Below, piece after piece: positions 25,909-33,717 of a stretch of 35,597 nucleotides of DNA. Every line of letters begins with the position of its first letter. The stretch's first letter is position 1. The stretch is from Treponema sp. UBA792 (GTDB lineage Bacteria; Spirochaetota; Spirochaetia; Treponematales; Treponemataceae). Made by a program: the position numbers and the translations under genes. Under the pieces are notes generated by a model that was not told where the DNA came from, searched no databases, and saw only the letters and a program-made list of their open reading frames with translations. Location: assembly GCA_002296965.1 (NCBI GenBank), contig DBIW01000017.1:1-35597 (forward strand). Direction: 5' to 3'.

Positions 25909-27702
25909 TCACTTCACAAGCCCGCTGTCCTTCAGAAGCAGCTCGATGTCCGTTCCCCTTGTCTTTTTCAGAAGAATCTTCAGAGCCTTGCGTTCCCTCC
26001 ATTTGAGCGGAAGCCCGTCCAGGCTTCTCTTGTCCACTCCGTAATAGCAAGCCCGCAGCAGCTCGCGCACGTCGTACTGGCTTCCCCAGACTTCAGGAAC
26101 GGCGCGGTCAACGTTCATCAGCGTGTAGACCGACTCCATTCCCGTCCTGATTGAATATTCGGTTGTAAAAATCGTGTCGCGCGGAGTCTCGGCGAACTGT
26201 CCGATGAACGCGAAATTCACGCTGCCGTCAGGAACGACTTTCGGACGGTCGCTCTCCTTCCTCGGCTGGAAGAACGCGTTTATGTAAGGCATGAAGCAGG
26301 TCGTGGTGTTGCAGCGGTTCTTCGCGTAGTCCGCGATCTTCTCCTTCGGAATTCCGATATGATAGAGCCACTCCTGCGCCACCTCCTCGCCGGTACATTC
26401 GCGCATCGCCTTCTTCATGAAGTTTCCGGGTCTGTTCGTGGACAGCGCGTAGAACCACACAAGAACCGTGTCCCTGTCCTGCGAGCGGAACTGCGGCTGG
26501 CGGTTGATTGTCCAGGAGCAGTACCAGTTCTCCGTCGAATCCTTGACCGTTACTATTCCGCCGGTCGTGACCTTGCCCGCCCTCGGATCGCGCTTGCATA
26601 CTCTGATTATGTGCTGGATTATATCCTCGTCCTTTGTCTGAATCGTCGCGCTCATCCAGTTGGTCGCCTCCGGGTCGGAGCAGAAGTTGTCCGGATTCCC
26701 GAATTCTCCGTCCAGAGCCTGAGCCGCGATGTTCTTCCACATATCCCAGCTCTCGCCGCCGCCGGTACGGATTCCGCTCAGGTCAGGAGCATGGGTCTGG
26801 TCTCCGTAGCATGACGTGTCTGTGCAGCAGCCGTTCGTTATGAACACAAGGTCATCCTCCGTAAGGTCGATTCTCGATTCCGCCCCGCCCTTCTCGTAGA
26901 CAATCGCCTTGGCGACCTTCCTGTCCTTTCTGTTGTCAATCAGAACGTTCTTCACGTTGATTCCGAATTCAATTTTGACACCGTGCTTCTCAAGCCATTT
27001 CTGGAGCGGAAGAATCATGCTCTCGTACTGGTTGTATTTCGTGAAGCGCAGCGCGGAGAAGTCCGGCAGCCCGTCGATGTGATGGACGTAGCGGCATAGA
27101 TAGCGCTTCATCTCAAGCGCGCTCGACCATTTCTGGAATGCGAACATCGTCTGCCAGTAAAGCCAAAAATTGGTGCTCCAGAATTCATCCGGAAGAACCT
27201 CGCTGATTTTCTTGTCCTCAAGCTCCTTCTCCGATGTCATGAAAAGCTTTGACAGGGCAAGCGCGGACTTGCGGTCAAGGGTGAATTTCCTGTCGGTGTG
27301 CGCGTCCTCCCCGCAGTTGACCGAGGCGCGGCAGAGCGAATAGTTCGGGTCATGCTTGTTGAGCCAGTAATACTCGTCCAGAACGCTCACGCCCGGAGTC
27401 TCAATCGACTCCACGTCGCGGAAAAGATCCCACATACATTCAAAATGGTTGTCCATCTCACGTCCGCCGCGCATATAGAATCCCTTGGAGATGTCCTTGC
27501 GTCCGTCGCACGAGCCGCCGGTCAGGTCGAGCTTCTCAAGCAGATGGACGTTCTCGCCTTTTATCCGGCCGTCGCGGACGCAGTAAAACGCCGCGGAAAG
27601 TCCCGCAAGACCAGTTCCGATGATATAAGCCGATTTTTTGTCGGCTCCCTCAGGCTTCTCAGGATGGGCGAACGCCTCATAAGTTCCAGCTGAATAATAC
27701 AT
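25909..27702 (-). CDS. ohyA: oleate hydratase (FAD-binding, MCRA family)
   Basis: Adds water to the cis-9 double bond of unsaturated fatty acids, giving 10-hydroxy acids, a detoxification seen in host-associated bacteria. The 597-residue protein starts like family members (YYSAGTYEAFAHPEKPEG), has the FAD dinucleotide motif GTGLAG (29-34), the GGREMDNHFECMWDLF block with Arg81-Glu82, and Tyr201. These residues fall at the same numbers as the catalytic R81/E82/Y201 I recall for S. aureus OhyA. The ATG at 27702 is chosen because AAGGAGG lies five bases upstream; an ATG at 27717 would overlap that site. It is monocistronic, with a palindromic leader upstream. Confidence 0.95.
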   Translation of the reverse strand: MYYSAGTYEAFAHPEKPEGADKKSAYIIGTGLAGLSAAFYCVRDGRIKGENVHLLEKLDLTGGSCDGRKDISKGFYMRGGREMDNHFECMWDLFRDVESIETPGVSVLDEYYWLNKHDPNYSLCRASVNCGEDAHTDRKFTLDRKSALALSKLFMTSEKELEDKKISEVLPDEFWSTNFWLYWQTMFAFQKWSSALEMKRYLCRYVHHIDGLPDFSALRFTKYNQYESMILPLQKWLEKHGVKIEFGINVKNVLIDNRKDRKVAKAIVYEKGGAESRIDLTEDDLVFITNGCCTDTSCYGDQTHAPDLSGIRTGGGESWDMWKNIAAQALDGEFGNPDNFCSDPEATNWMSATIQTKDEDIIQHIIRVCKRDPRAGKVTTGGIVTVKDSTENWYCSWTINRQPQFRSQDRDTVLVWFYALSTNRPGNFMKKAMRECTGEEVAQEWLYHIGIPKEKIADYAKNRCNTTTCFMPYINAFFQPRKESDRPKVVPDGSVNFAFIGQFAETPRDTIFTTEYSIRTGMESVYTLMNVDRAVPEVWGSQYDVRELLRACYYGVDKRSLDGLPLKWRERKALKILLKKTRGTDIELLLKDSGLVK

Positions 27703-27707
27703 AAATA

Positions 27708-27856
27708 CCTCCTTCAAAAACTCCGCGTCAGCGGCGAGCCACGGATGGCGAGAATCACAGTTTGCGAAAGCAACGCCTGAGCAAACTGTGATGATAAAAA
27801 TTACAAGGATGTAATTTTTATCATGCCTCCTTTCAAAAATACAGCGTCAGCCGCCG
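27708..27856 (-). repeat. palindromic leader element between duplicated ribosome-binding segments
   Basis: Two imperfect direct repeats of about 30 bases, each containing a ribosome-binding-like AGGAGG, a run of A/T and GCGTCAGC, lie at 27708-27736 and 27826-27856. Between them are two perfect hairpins: 12-bp stem 27754-27765/27781-27792 with a 15-base loop, and 15-bp stem 27791-27805/27810-27824 with a four-base loop. The hairpins share two bases, so they adjoin exactly. It lies in the ohyA leader. Confidence 0.7.
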
Positions 27857-28173
27857 TATCTTATACAGATAAACCTAGCGACAAATTCCCGGAAAGAAAC
27901 TAGACAGTTTTCGCGGAATGTCGGAAATTCAGACAGAACACCGGATTTGTATAATAATTTTCCGGATTTTCCTGCGGTCATAATGTCACTTGCAATTCCA
28001 TGTAGTATGACCTTTAGTTTCATAACCTTGACCGCTAGCTACAGTCGGCGGATTTCCCGGAGAATACACAAATGCCTAAAAGTCACTTTGTGATTTGCTT
28101 TTATTCCTTCTATAGCCTATTACCTTTAAAACTTTTCGGACAGCCACATCCCTTATCTGCATATAGAAACTGT
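27857..28173. other. intergenic region upstream of ohyA
   Basis: No credible gene is seen. On the minus strand a TATAAG box (27859-27864 region) could be an ohyA -10, without a good -35. A perfect 7-bp inverted repeat GGTCATA/TATGACC with a 23-base gap (27976-28012) is a possible regulator site. The right part becomes AT-rich and runs into the end of the ABC gene; I find no intrinsic terminator for it. Confidence 0.4.
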
Positions 28174-29748
28174 TCATTTCCCCATCCTGTCAAGATCAAT
28201 TATCTGATCATAGTCAGCTTCATCCGCTTCATGGGAAATGACAATCACCTTTTTATTTTCAAAAGTTCTGAAAATAAAATCCATGACGGCTCTTTTATTG
28301 TCTTTATCGATGTTTGCTGTAGGTTCGTCAAAAATGATGATTCCTGATGAGGAATACAGTGCTCGCAGCACTCCGATTCTCTGGGCTTCTCCGGTTGAAA
28401 TATTATTCCTGCTCCTTGAGTACAAGGCTTCCTTGGATTTGAACCGGCTGTCAAGTTTTATATCAGAAAGTGCGCGCAGCATCCGGCGCTCATCGGCGCA
28501 GGAATTCCACAGCGAAATATTATTATTCAAAGTTGTGTTATAAATGAAAGCTGCCGTCGGCACAAATCCTACTTCTGATTCCGGAAGCTCAATCTCGCCG
28601 GAAAACCTGTCCTCAATGCCGCATAGACAGAGGGCCAATGTGGATTTTCCGCTTCCGTTTTTACCTTTTATCAGAATTCTATGGATATCCTCTTCTATTT
28701 CGAAGCTGATGTTTCTGAAAATTTCCCTGCCGCCCAAAGTGATGCTCAGGTTATTTACCGCAATCGTTCGGTTTCTGCCGCAGGAATTTAATATCCGTTT
28801 GTCATCTTTGAAGTTTTCAAACAGCCGTATGGTTCTGTCAAATACAACTTTGTTTACCTTTAAGTCCGCAATGACATCAGAAAAGCAGGTCAGCAAATCG
28901 ATAATATTGGCCGCATATTTTCTTGCGCCGAAAACCATTACCAAGTCAATGCCGTCATGCTGCACCAGATACAAATAGAAAATAAAGAACAGAACCTCTG
29001 ACACTCCCTTGACTAAGTCTTTGAGCATATCTTTCAGGCTGTTTATCTTTACTTTTTTTCATTCAGATATTTGTAAAAATGCAGCAGTTTTTCAAGCTGT
29101 TTCATAAAAGGAATGCACAATCCTGCTATCAGTATATGTTTTTTCCCATAATAAATATCCTTCAGATAATTCAGTTCGTATGTATTGTATGCGTATATTT
29201 TTTTCAATTTTGCCCAATACACTTATATTGATCTTATTGACTGAATAAGTGAAAAAAGCGAATGCAGTTGCAAAAATCAACAGCTTATAGCTGATCAATG
29301 TCAGCAAAACGATGCTTCCTGCCACTGTGATTATAGGGTTAATCATTCCTAGCGAAATTTTTGTTGCCAATATATCTGACACGGTCTGAATGTCATACAG
29401 ATATTGGCTGGCTATTTTTTCCTTTCCATATTTGTCATATTCGCTTTTAGTTGAATAAAGGATTTTTGCCGTCAGAACTCTTTTCATGTTGTTTTCCGTA
29501 AGAACTCTGATTACCTTAGATGTGTAGGTTGTGTAATACCCGAACAAGACCGCAACAACAGGAATAAATATTACAAAAAATATATTGTATTTTTCCGTTG
29601 AATCTTTTATGAAAAATGAAAGCAGCATCTGAGTGGACTGTGCAAATATGAAGCTGTATAAAAGACCATTCAGTGAGTTGAAAATGCTTGAGAATATATA
29701 TAAGACTTTTTTGTCAATGAATTTCCAGAAATACACGAAACTACCCAT
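28174..29748 (-). pseudogene. ABC exporter half-transporter (TMD-NBD) split by two compensating frameshifts
   Basis: Read as one gene, 1575 bases (525 codons) encode a transmembrane domain fused to an ATPase, like its 534-residue neighbour. The first part (ATG 29748, GGAG seven bases upstream) gives four membrane segments and stops at 29092. The last part (open from about 29052) holds Walker A GKNGSGKS, signature ISTGEAQRIG, Walker B IIIFDEPTANID and VISHE. The 150 bases between are open in the +1 frame and encode sensible sequence (KKHILIAGLCIPFMKQL). The frame changes map to two A7 runs (29198-29204, one base too many; 29053-29059, one too few), and cancel. Sequencing error, transcriptional slippage or decay are all possible. 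Confidence 0.75.
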
Positions 29749-31345
29749 TGTTCTCTCCCGATATGCTGCTGCCGGGCAAATCTCCAAAACTGACAGTCTT
29801 TGTAAAAACATCTTTGCTGCTGATTATCTCAGGATTGTGGCTGACAAAAATCATTGTCTTTTCATTGATATTTTTAATCTGATTAATCACTTTACGAAGG
29901 TTTTCAACGTCAAGATTGGCGCAAGTCTCGTCAAAAATCAGAACATCTCTGATACTGCTGATTGTATTGACATAGCTGAGCATACATTTCTCGCCAGCAG
30001 AAAACGATTCATTAATCCTGCTGCAATATAATTTTGACCTGATGAGCCTTGATTTTGTAAGTTTTGGCAAGACATCATTTTTATTTGTCAGCATCAGATT
30101 CTTATAAACTGTTCCTGTAAAAAAGTAGGTGCTGTCAGATGAATAAGCAAGCAAGCTGTATATATTCTCCCTCTTCAGGGAAGTTATATACTGACCGTTT
30201 AATCTCACACTGCCATCAAAATCCATGATATTTCCCAAAATAATGTCTATCAATGTCGATTTTCCGGCTCCGGACGGACCGTAAATCAGAACCTTGTCAT
30301 TTCTGCTGATTGTAAAACTACATTTACGGAGAATGCACCTGTCATTTTTTCTTACGCATACATCCCTGAATTCAAGATTCTCAAATCTGACCAGCGGTTT
30401 TTCAGAAATATCAGGCTCTTTATGTATGAAATATTCTTCTATTTTTGAGAACGCAAAATAAAATCTGTTGAAGGCGTTAATATCAAAATCCCAGACAAGC
30501 GAAAGAAAAATCGGAACATTGTAAAGAATTGTGTAGACATCGCCGATTCCTTTTCTGTTCCTGGAAAATAGCATCATCATTCCGATTAAAACAATCGGAA
30601 ATGCCTGTGTCAGCAAGGAATCTCCGGCGCTTACACGTGCCCAGAATCTTGAAATCAGAAATTTAACATTCCTGGCATTTTCCAAAAGATAGTCAGCTCT
30701 TTTCGTAAACGAACTCTGTGCCTTCAGTCCCTGTGCTGCAGTAAGCGACGCATTGATTTCGTCAAAGAATTCATTGCTCCGGTTATTCCGTCTCCATTCC
30801 GCCCCCTGCATTCTGTTCAGATTTTTCCCATTAATAATGAAGACAAGGTTGTATAAAACAGGAATCATGATTGAAATCAGTGCGATAATAATGCTGATTC
30901 TGGAAATCACTGCAAAGGCAAATATACAGCGAGTAAAGCATCTGAAAACATTTGAATAAACCCCATCATACAGATAAGCCAGACTGTTTATATTTTCAGA
31001 ATTTCTAGTCGCAATATCTGAAAAAGTGTCCTTTTTGTATTCTTTTGAAAGACATATTGAAGAGAAGAATTTCTGCTTGACATTTTTTATAAAGTCAATC
31101 CTACATAAATTCAGGCTTATCTTTGTCAGAAAAGCAAGCAGCACGTTCAGAGAAATCAGAAGCAGCACAAGACCGATTACTTCAAAAGTAAATTCAGCTC
31201 CGATGATGCTGCTAATCAGTTCTGAAAAATACACTAGATAGAGCTGCTCAAAAGCCGCAGCAAAAACAAGAAGCATTAAGTTACAAACCAACAGTCTCTT
31301 GCCGGTATAAACCCATATTTTTCTGAACGGTTCATTTATATACAT
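29741..31345 (-). CDS. ABC exporter half-transporter (TMD-NBD), probable peptide export
   Basis: An intact 534-residue fusion of an exporter-type membrane domain (hydrophobic helices through about residue 290) and an ATPase: Walker A GPSGAGKST near 357, signature-like FSAGEK, Walker B VLIFDETCANLD and switch VSHNPE. The Q-loop glutamine is replaced (LAYSSDSTYFF) and the signature is degenerate, features often seen in one site of heterodimeric exporters. The ATG at 31345 has GGAG seven bases upstream; it overlaps the upstream signal-peptidase-like gene and, at its end, the second ABC gene by eight bases. Composition is AT-rich with codon use unlike the rest of the window. Substrate unknown; a peptide is inferred from the neighbour. 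Confidence 0.85.
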   Translation of the reverse strand: MYINEPFRKIWVYTGKRLLVCNLMLLVFAAAFEQLYLVYFSELISSIIGAEFTFEVIGLVLLLISLNVLLAFLTKISLNLCRIDFIKNVKQKFFSSICLSKEYKKDTFSDIATRNSENINSLAYLYDGVYSNVFRCFTRCIFAFAVISRISIIIALISIMIPVLYNLVFIINGKNLNRMQGAEWRRNNRSNEFFDEINASLTAAQGLKAQSSFTKRADYLLENARNVKFLISRFWARVSAGDSLLTQAFPIVLIGMMMLFSRNRKGIGDVYTILYNVPIFLSLVWDFDINAFNRFYFAFSKIEEYFIHKEPDISEKPLVRFENLEFRDVCVRKNDRCILRKCSFTISRNDKVLIYGPSGAGKSTLIDIILGNIMDFDGSVRLNGQYITSLKRENIYSLLAYSSDSTYFFTGTVYKNLMLTNKNDVLPKLTKSRLIRSKLYCSRINESFSAGEKCMLSYVNTISSIRDVLIFDETCANLDVENLRKVINQIKNINEKTMIFVSHNPEIISSKDVFTKTVSFGDLPGSSISGENNG

Positions 31346-31611
31346 CTGCAAACTCCGATATAGTTGTGTTCATTTATTTTATATTCATCGACAAATGCGT
31401 TATTATCGCCTTTGGTTATCAGAACAGTTTCATATTCATTTCTAATTTTTTGAATTAATCTATGAATAATAAAATACTTTCTCTGCGAGAAGAAAACAAT
31501 AATATCACCGGCTTCCAGTTCGCCTATATCTTTTTTTCAACTGTCACAAAATCATCAGACAGAAGAAGTTCCGCTTTCTTCTAAGAAGAATTTTTCATTT
31601 TTTTTATACAT
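31336..31611 (-). pseudogene. signal-peptidase-like (S24/S26) small protein, two frameshifts
   Basis: An ATG at 31611 with GGAGGG four bases upstream opens MYKKNEKFFLEE and soon hits a stop. Read across two compensating shifts (around 31577-31583 at GAAAGC, and at the A7 run near 31526-31533), the 276 bases give a 91-residue protein. Its C-terminal part, in one open frame, reads LEAGDIIVFFSQRKYFIIHR, then LITKGDNNAFVDE and IIGV-like YIGVCR. GDIxVF, HR and TKGDNN are the signal peptidase I / SipW landmarks. The nucleophile motif SMxP is not seen. Its stop overlaps the first ABC gene. Such proteins accompany peptide-export ABC genes. Coordinates of the first lesion are approximate. Confidence 0.6.
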
Positions 31612-31741
31612 TTTCCCTCCTACTTGCTTTTTAAAGTGTATGCTTTTTTATAGCAGTCAACATAAATTTGTACAGATAAAATTCCATCCGCTGCGCCTCT
31701 TACCGCAGATGAATCCTCCTTCCGTCCGTATTCCGCTGAAA
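31612..31741 (-). promoter_or_regulatory. upstream region of the export module
   Basis: The 130 bases between tetR and the signal-peptidase-like gene switch from balanced to AT-rich composition. On the minus strand TTGACT and TATAAA occur close together near 31645-31660 and either could belong to a promoter. A 12-base direct repeat TCCGCTGCGCCT is found at 31687-31698 and again at 31754-31765 inside the end of tetR. An 18-codon open frame with a weak ribosome-binding site spans 31631-31687. Confidence 0.35.
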
Positions 31742-32323
31742 TCAGCTTTGACGTCCGCTGCGCCTGTTCGACCTGCTGAAATTCTCAAGCGAGCGGTCAA
31801 CCGTTCCCTCAAGGAGTATGCTCAGATGCCCGACAATTCTTTCCGGACAATCCTCCATTCCGCCTTTAATCCACTCAAGCACGATGGCGACGAACGAATA
31901 CTTGAAGAAGTCGGTGATAAATTTCTTGTCGTCCTCGGAGACATCGTAGTTCCGCGCCTTCTCGTCCACGACCGTGTATATTATCTGGTAGACGATGCTG
32001 TAGAGGTGCGTCATGAGAAGCTCCGGCGGCGCGCTTCTGTAGACGTTCATGATGAAGACGCGGTCCTTCCTTATCTCATGGAAAATCGAGAGAAAGCTCT
32101 TCTGCCAGTTGTCGAACGTGTTGCGTCCCTCAAGAAGCCGCTTCTCGTCCTCAAGGCAGATCCATTCAAGCAGCCCGATTATGTCCCGGAAATGATAGTA
32201 GAAAGTCTGCCGGTTCACGCCCGCCCTTTCAGTTATGTCCTTAATGGAAATCGCGGAGAGGCTCTTTTCCGCCGCCAGCGACCTTAACGCATCCGCAATC
32301 TCCTTTTTTGTCAGTTCCTTCAT
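31742..32323 (-). CDS. TetR family transcriptional regulator (DhaS-like)
   Basis: A 193-residue repressor-type protein. The N-terminal helix-turn-helix reads IKDITERAGVNRQTFYYHFRD, followed by IIGLLEWI, a pattern I associate with the DhaS-like TetR group (MKELTKKEIADAL opening). The C-terminal ligand domain is helical and unrecognised. The ATG at 32323 matches where the family begins; an ATG at 32359 is possible but adds an unusual leader. A perfect 9-bp inverted repeat in its upstream region could be an autoregulatory operator. Targets are unknown; the export module downstream and ohyA are candidates by position only. Confidence 0.85.
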   Translation of the reverse strand: MKELTKKEIADALRSLAAEKSLSAISIKDITERAGVNRQTFYYHFRDIIGLLEWICLEDEKRLLEGRNTFDNWQKSFLSIFHEIRKDRVFIMNVYRSAPPELLMTHLYSIVYQIIYTVVDEKARNYDVSEDDKKFITDFFKYSFVAIVLEWIKGGMEDCPERIVGHLSILLEGTVDRSLENFSRSNRRSGRQS

Positions 32324-32327
32324 TTCT

Positions 32328-32387
32328 TTCTGTTGTCCCCGGATTAAATATAACAACATTTCCGCCGGATATGAAAGAACAACAGAA
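32328..32387. promoter_or_regulatory. inverted repeat upstream of tetR, possible operator
   Basis: TTCTGTTGT (32328-32336) and ACAACAGAA (32379-32387) are perfect 9-base inverted arms flanking the tetR upstream region, with a further AACAAC/GTTGTT element between them. The 42-base gap is long for a TetR operator, so this is tentative. Confidence 0.3.
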
Positions 32388-32392
32388 CAGGC

Positions 32393-33715
32393 TTACAGAA
32401 CATCAGCCGTGATTCCGTCGCAGGAAGCCGGAATCGACTCCACCTCCGTGAGCTTTTTCTCTATGACACGTGTCCTTGTCTCCGCCCGCTCAATCTCCGA
32501 ATGCGCGGCCTCAAGTTTTTTCTTCGTCGCCTCAAGGACAGTTCCGAACCTGCCGAATTCAGCCCTGACAGAGCCGAGCAGCTCCCATATCCTCGAAGTC
32601 TCCCTCTGAATGGCAAGAGTCCGGAATCCCATCTGAAGGCTATTCAGAAAGGCGCCCAAAGTCGTAGGTCCCGCTACGGTCACCTTGAATTCATCCTGAA
32701 GCTGGCTGAAAAGCCCCGGAAGCCGCATCACCTCTGCAAAAAGCCCCTCAAAAGGCAGAAACATAAGTCCGAAATCGGTGGTATAGGGAACCTCGATGTA
32801 TTTTTCCTTTATGTCCCGCGCCATTTTCCTTATATCCGCCACCAGAACCTTTTTCTGCGCCTCAATCTCATTCCTGTCCGCGTTCTCATAGGCCGCAGCA
32901 AGCCGGTCCCATACGGCGGCCGGATATTTTGAGTCAACAGGAAGAAGCACATATTCTCCGGCCGAGGTCTTTGACGGAATCTTCACAGCGAATTCAACGA
33001 CCCGGCCCGGATTACGCGGATTCGGATGGGCGTTTCTGACGAACTGCTCCGGAGACAGGATCTGCGAGAGCAGAGACTCAAGCTGAACCTCCCCGATTCC
33101 TCCGGCGGTCTTGACATTCATAAGGGCACGTTTCAGGCCTCCGACATCCCCGGCAAGCGTCCGCATCTCACCCAGCCCTTTCTGCACCGCCTCAAGCTGC
33201 CTTGTGACAATCTCGAACGAGCCGGTGAGCCTCCGCTCCAGCGTGGACTGAAGCTTCTCGTCAACGGTGACGCGCATCTGCTCAAGCTTTTTCTCGTTCG
33301 ACTCCTGAATCATCCTCAGCCCGGACTGAACCTTATCCTGCTGCGCATTCAGCGATTCCTGTGTCCGCCTGGAAAGCCCCTCTATCTGCACGGAAAGCGT
33401 CTGCATGAATTTCGTGAGATTCACCGTCAGACTTTCCTGGGTATTTTTTGTGAGCGCGTCCAGCTTCGCATTGACCGAATTCTGGAAAGCCATAAGATTG
33501 GCGGAATTCTCCTTTCTTGCGGCGGAATTCGACTCCGCGGTTTCCTTCCTGTTCCGGGCAAACTCATCCCTCAGATTCCGCCCGAAAGAGTCAAGCCTTT
33601 CTGAAACAAGGACATCACCGTCATTCCCTCTCCTCCGGAGCAGGACAAATCCGAAGGCGACGCCGACCACGGCCACGGCAATTGCAGCCGCAAAAAAAAC
33701 AACTTTATCCATCAT
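32393..33715 (-). CDS. rmuC: DNA recombination protein RmuC
   Basis: RmuC limits recombination at inverted repeats and has a nuclease-like fold. The 440-residue protein starts with a membrane anchor (VVFFAAAIAVAVVGVAFGFVLL), continues with a long coiled coil (about 40-200, rich in Gln/Glu/Lys heptads) and ends with the RmuC domain: GGIGEVQLESLLSQIL, VEFAVKIP, LLPVDSKYP and FLPFEGLFAEV. Tandem ATGs at 33715/33712 follow the permease stop after two bases; the open frame reading back to 33919 is inside the permease gene. It is thus coupled to the nucleoside transporter operon, an unexpected partner. Confidence 0.93.
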   Translation of the reverse strand: MMDKVVFFAAAIAVAVVGVAFGFVLLRRRGNDGDVLVSERLDSFGRNLRDEFARNRKETAESNSAARKENSANLMAFQNSVNAKLDALTKNTQESLTVNLTKFMQTLSVQIEGLSRRTQESLNAQQDKVQSGLRMIQESNEKKLEQMRVTVDEKLQSTLERRLTGSFEIVTRQLEAVQKGLGEMRTLAGDVGGLKRALMNVKTAGGIGEVQLESLLSQILSPEQFVRNAHPNPRNPGRVVEFAVKIPSKTSAGEYVLLPVDSKYPAAVWDRLAAAYENADRNEIEAQKKVLVADIRKMARDIKEKYIEVPYTTDFGLMFLPFEGLFAEVMRLPGLFSQLQDEFKVTVAGPTTLGAFLNSLQMGFRTLAIQRETSRIWELLGSVRAEFGRFGTVLEATKKKLEAAHSEIERAETRTRVIEKKLTEVESIPASCDGITADVL

Positions 33716-33717
33716 CT

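Noticed and set aside
27801..27824. Seven-codon leader peptide in the ohyA leader
   Set aside because: Its ATG is only one base from AGGAGG and the codons are simply one palindrome arm; kept only as part of the repeat finding.
28078..28164. 28-residue basic peptide frame (minus strand) downstream of the ABC genes
   Set aside because: No ribosome-binding site and no conserved feature; could be chance in AT-rich sequence.
31687..31765. 12-base direct repeat TCCGCTGCGCCT as an attachment site or target duplication
   Set aside because: The copies are 67 bases apart and do not flank the AT-rich module; no partner copy was found at its other end.
31640..32287. 215-codon plus-strand frame over tetR
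   Set aside because: Antisense to a typical TetR helix-turn-helix gene.
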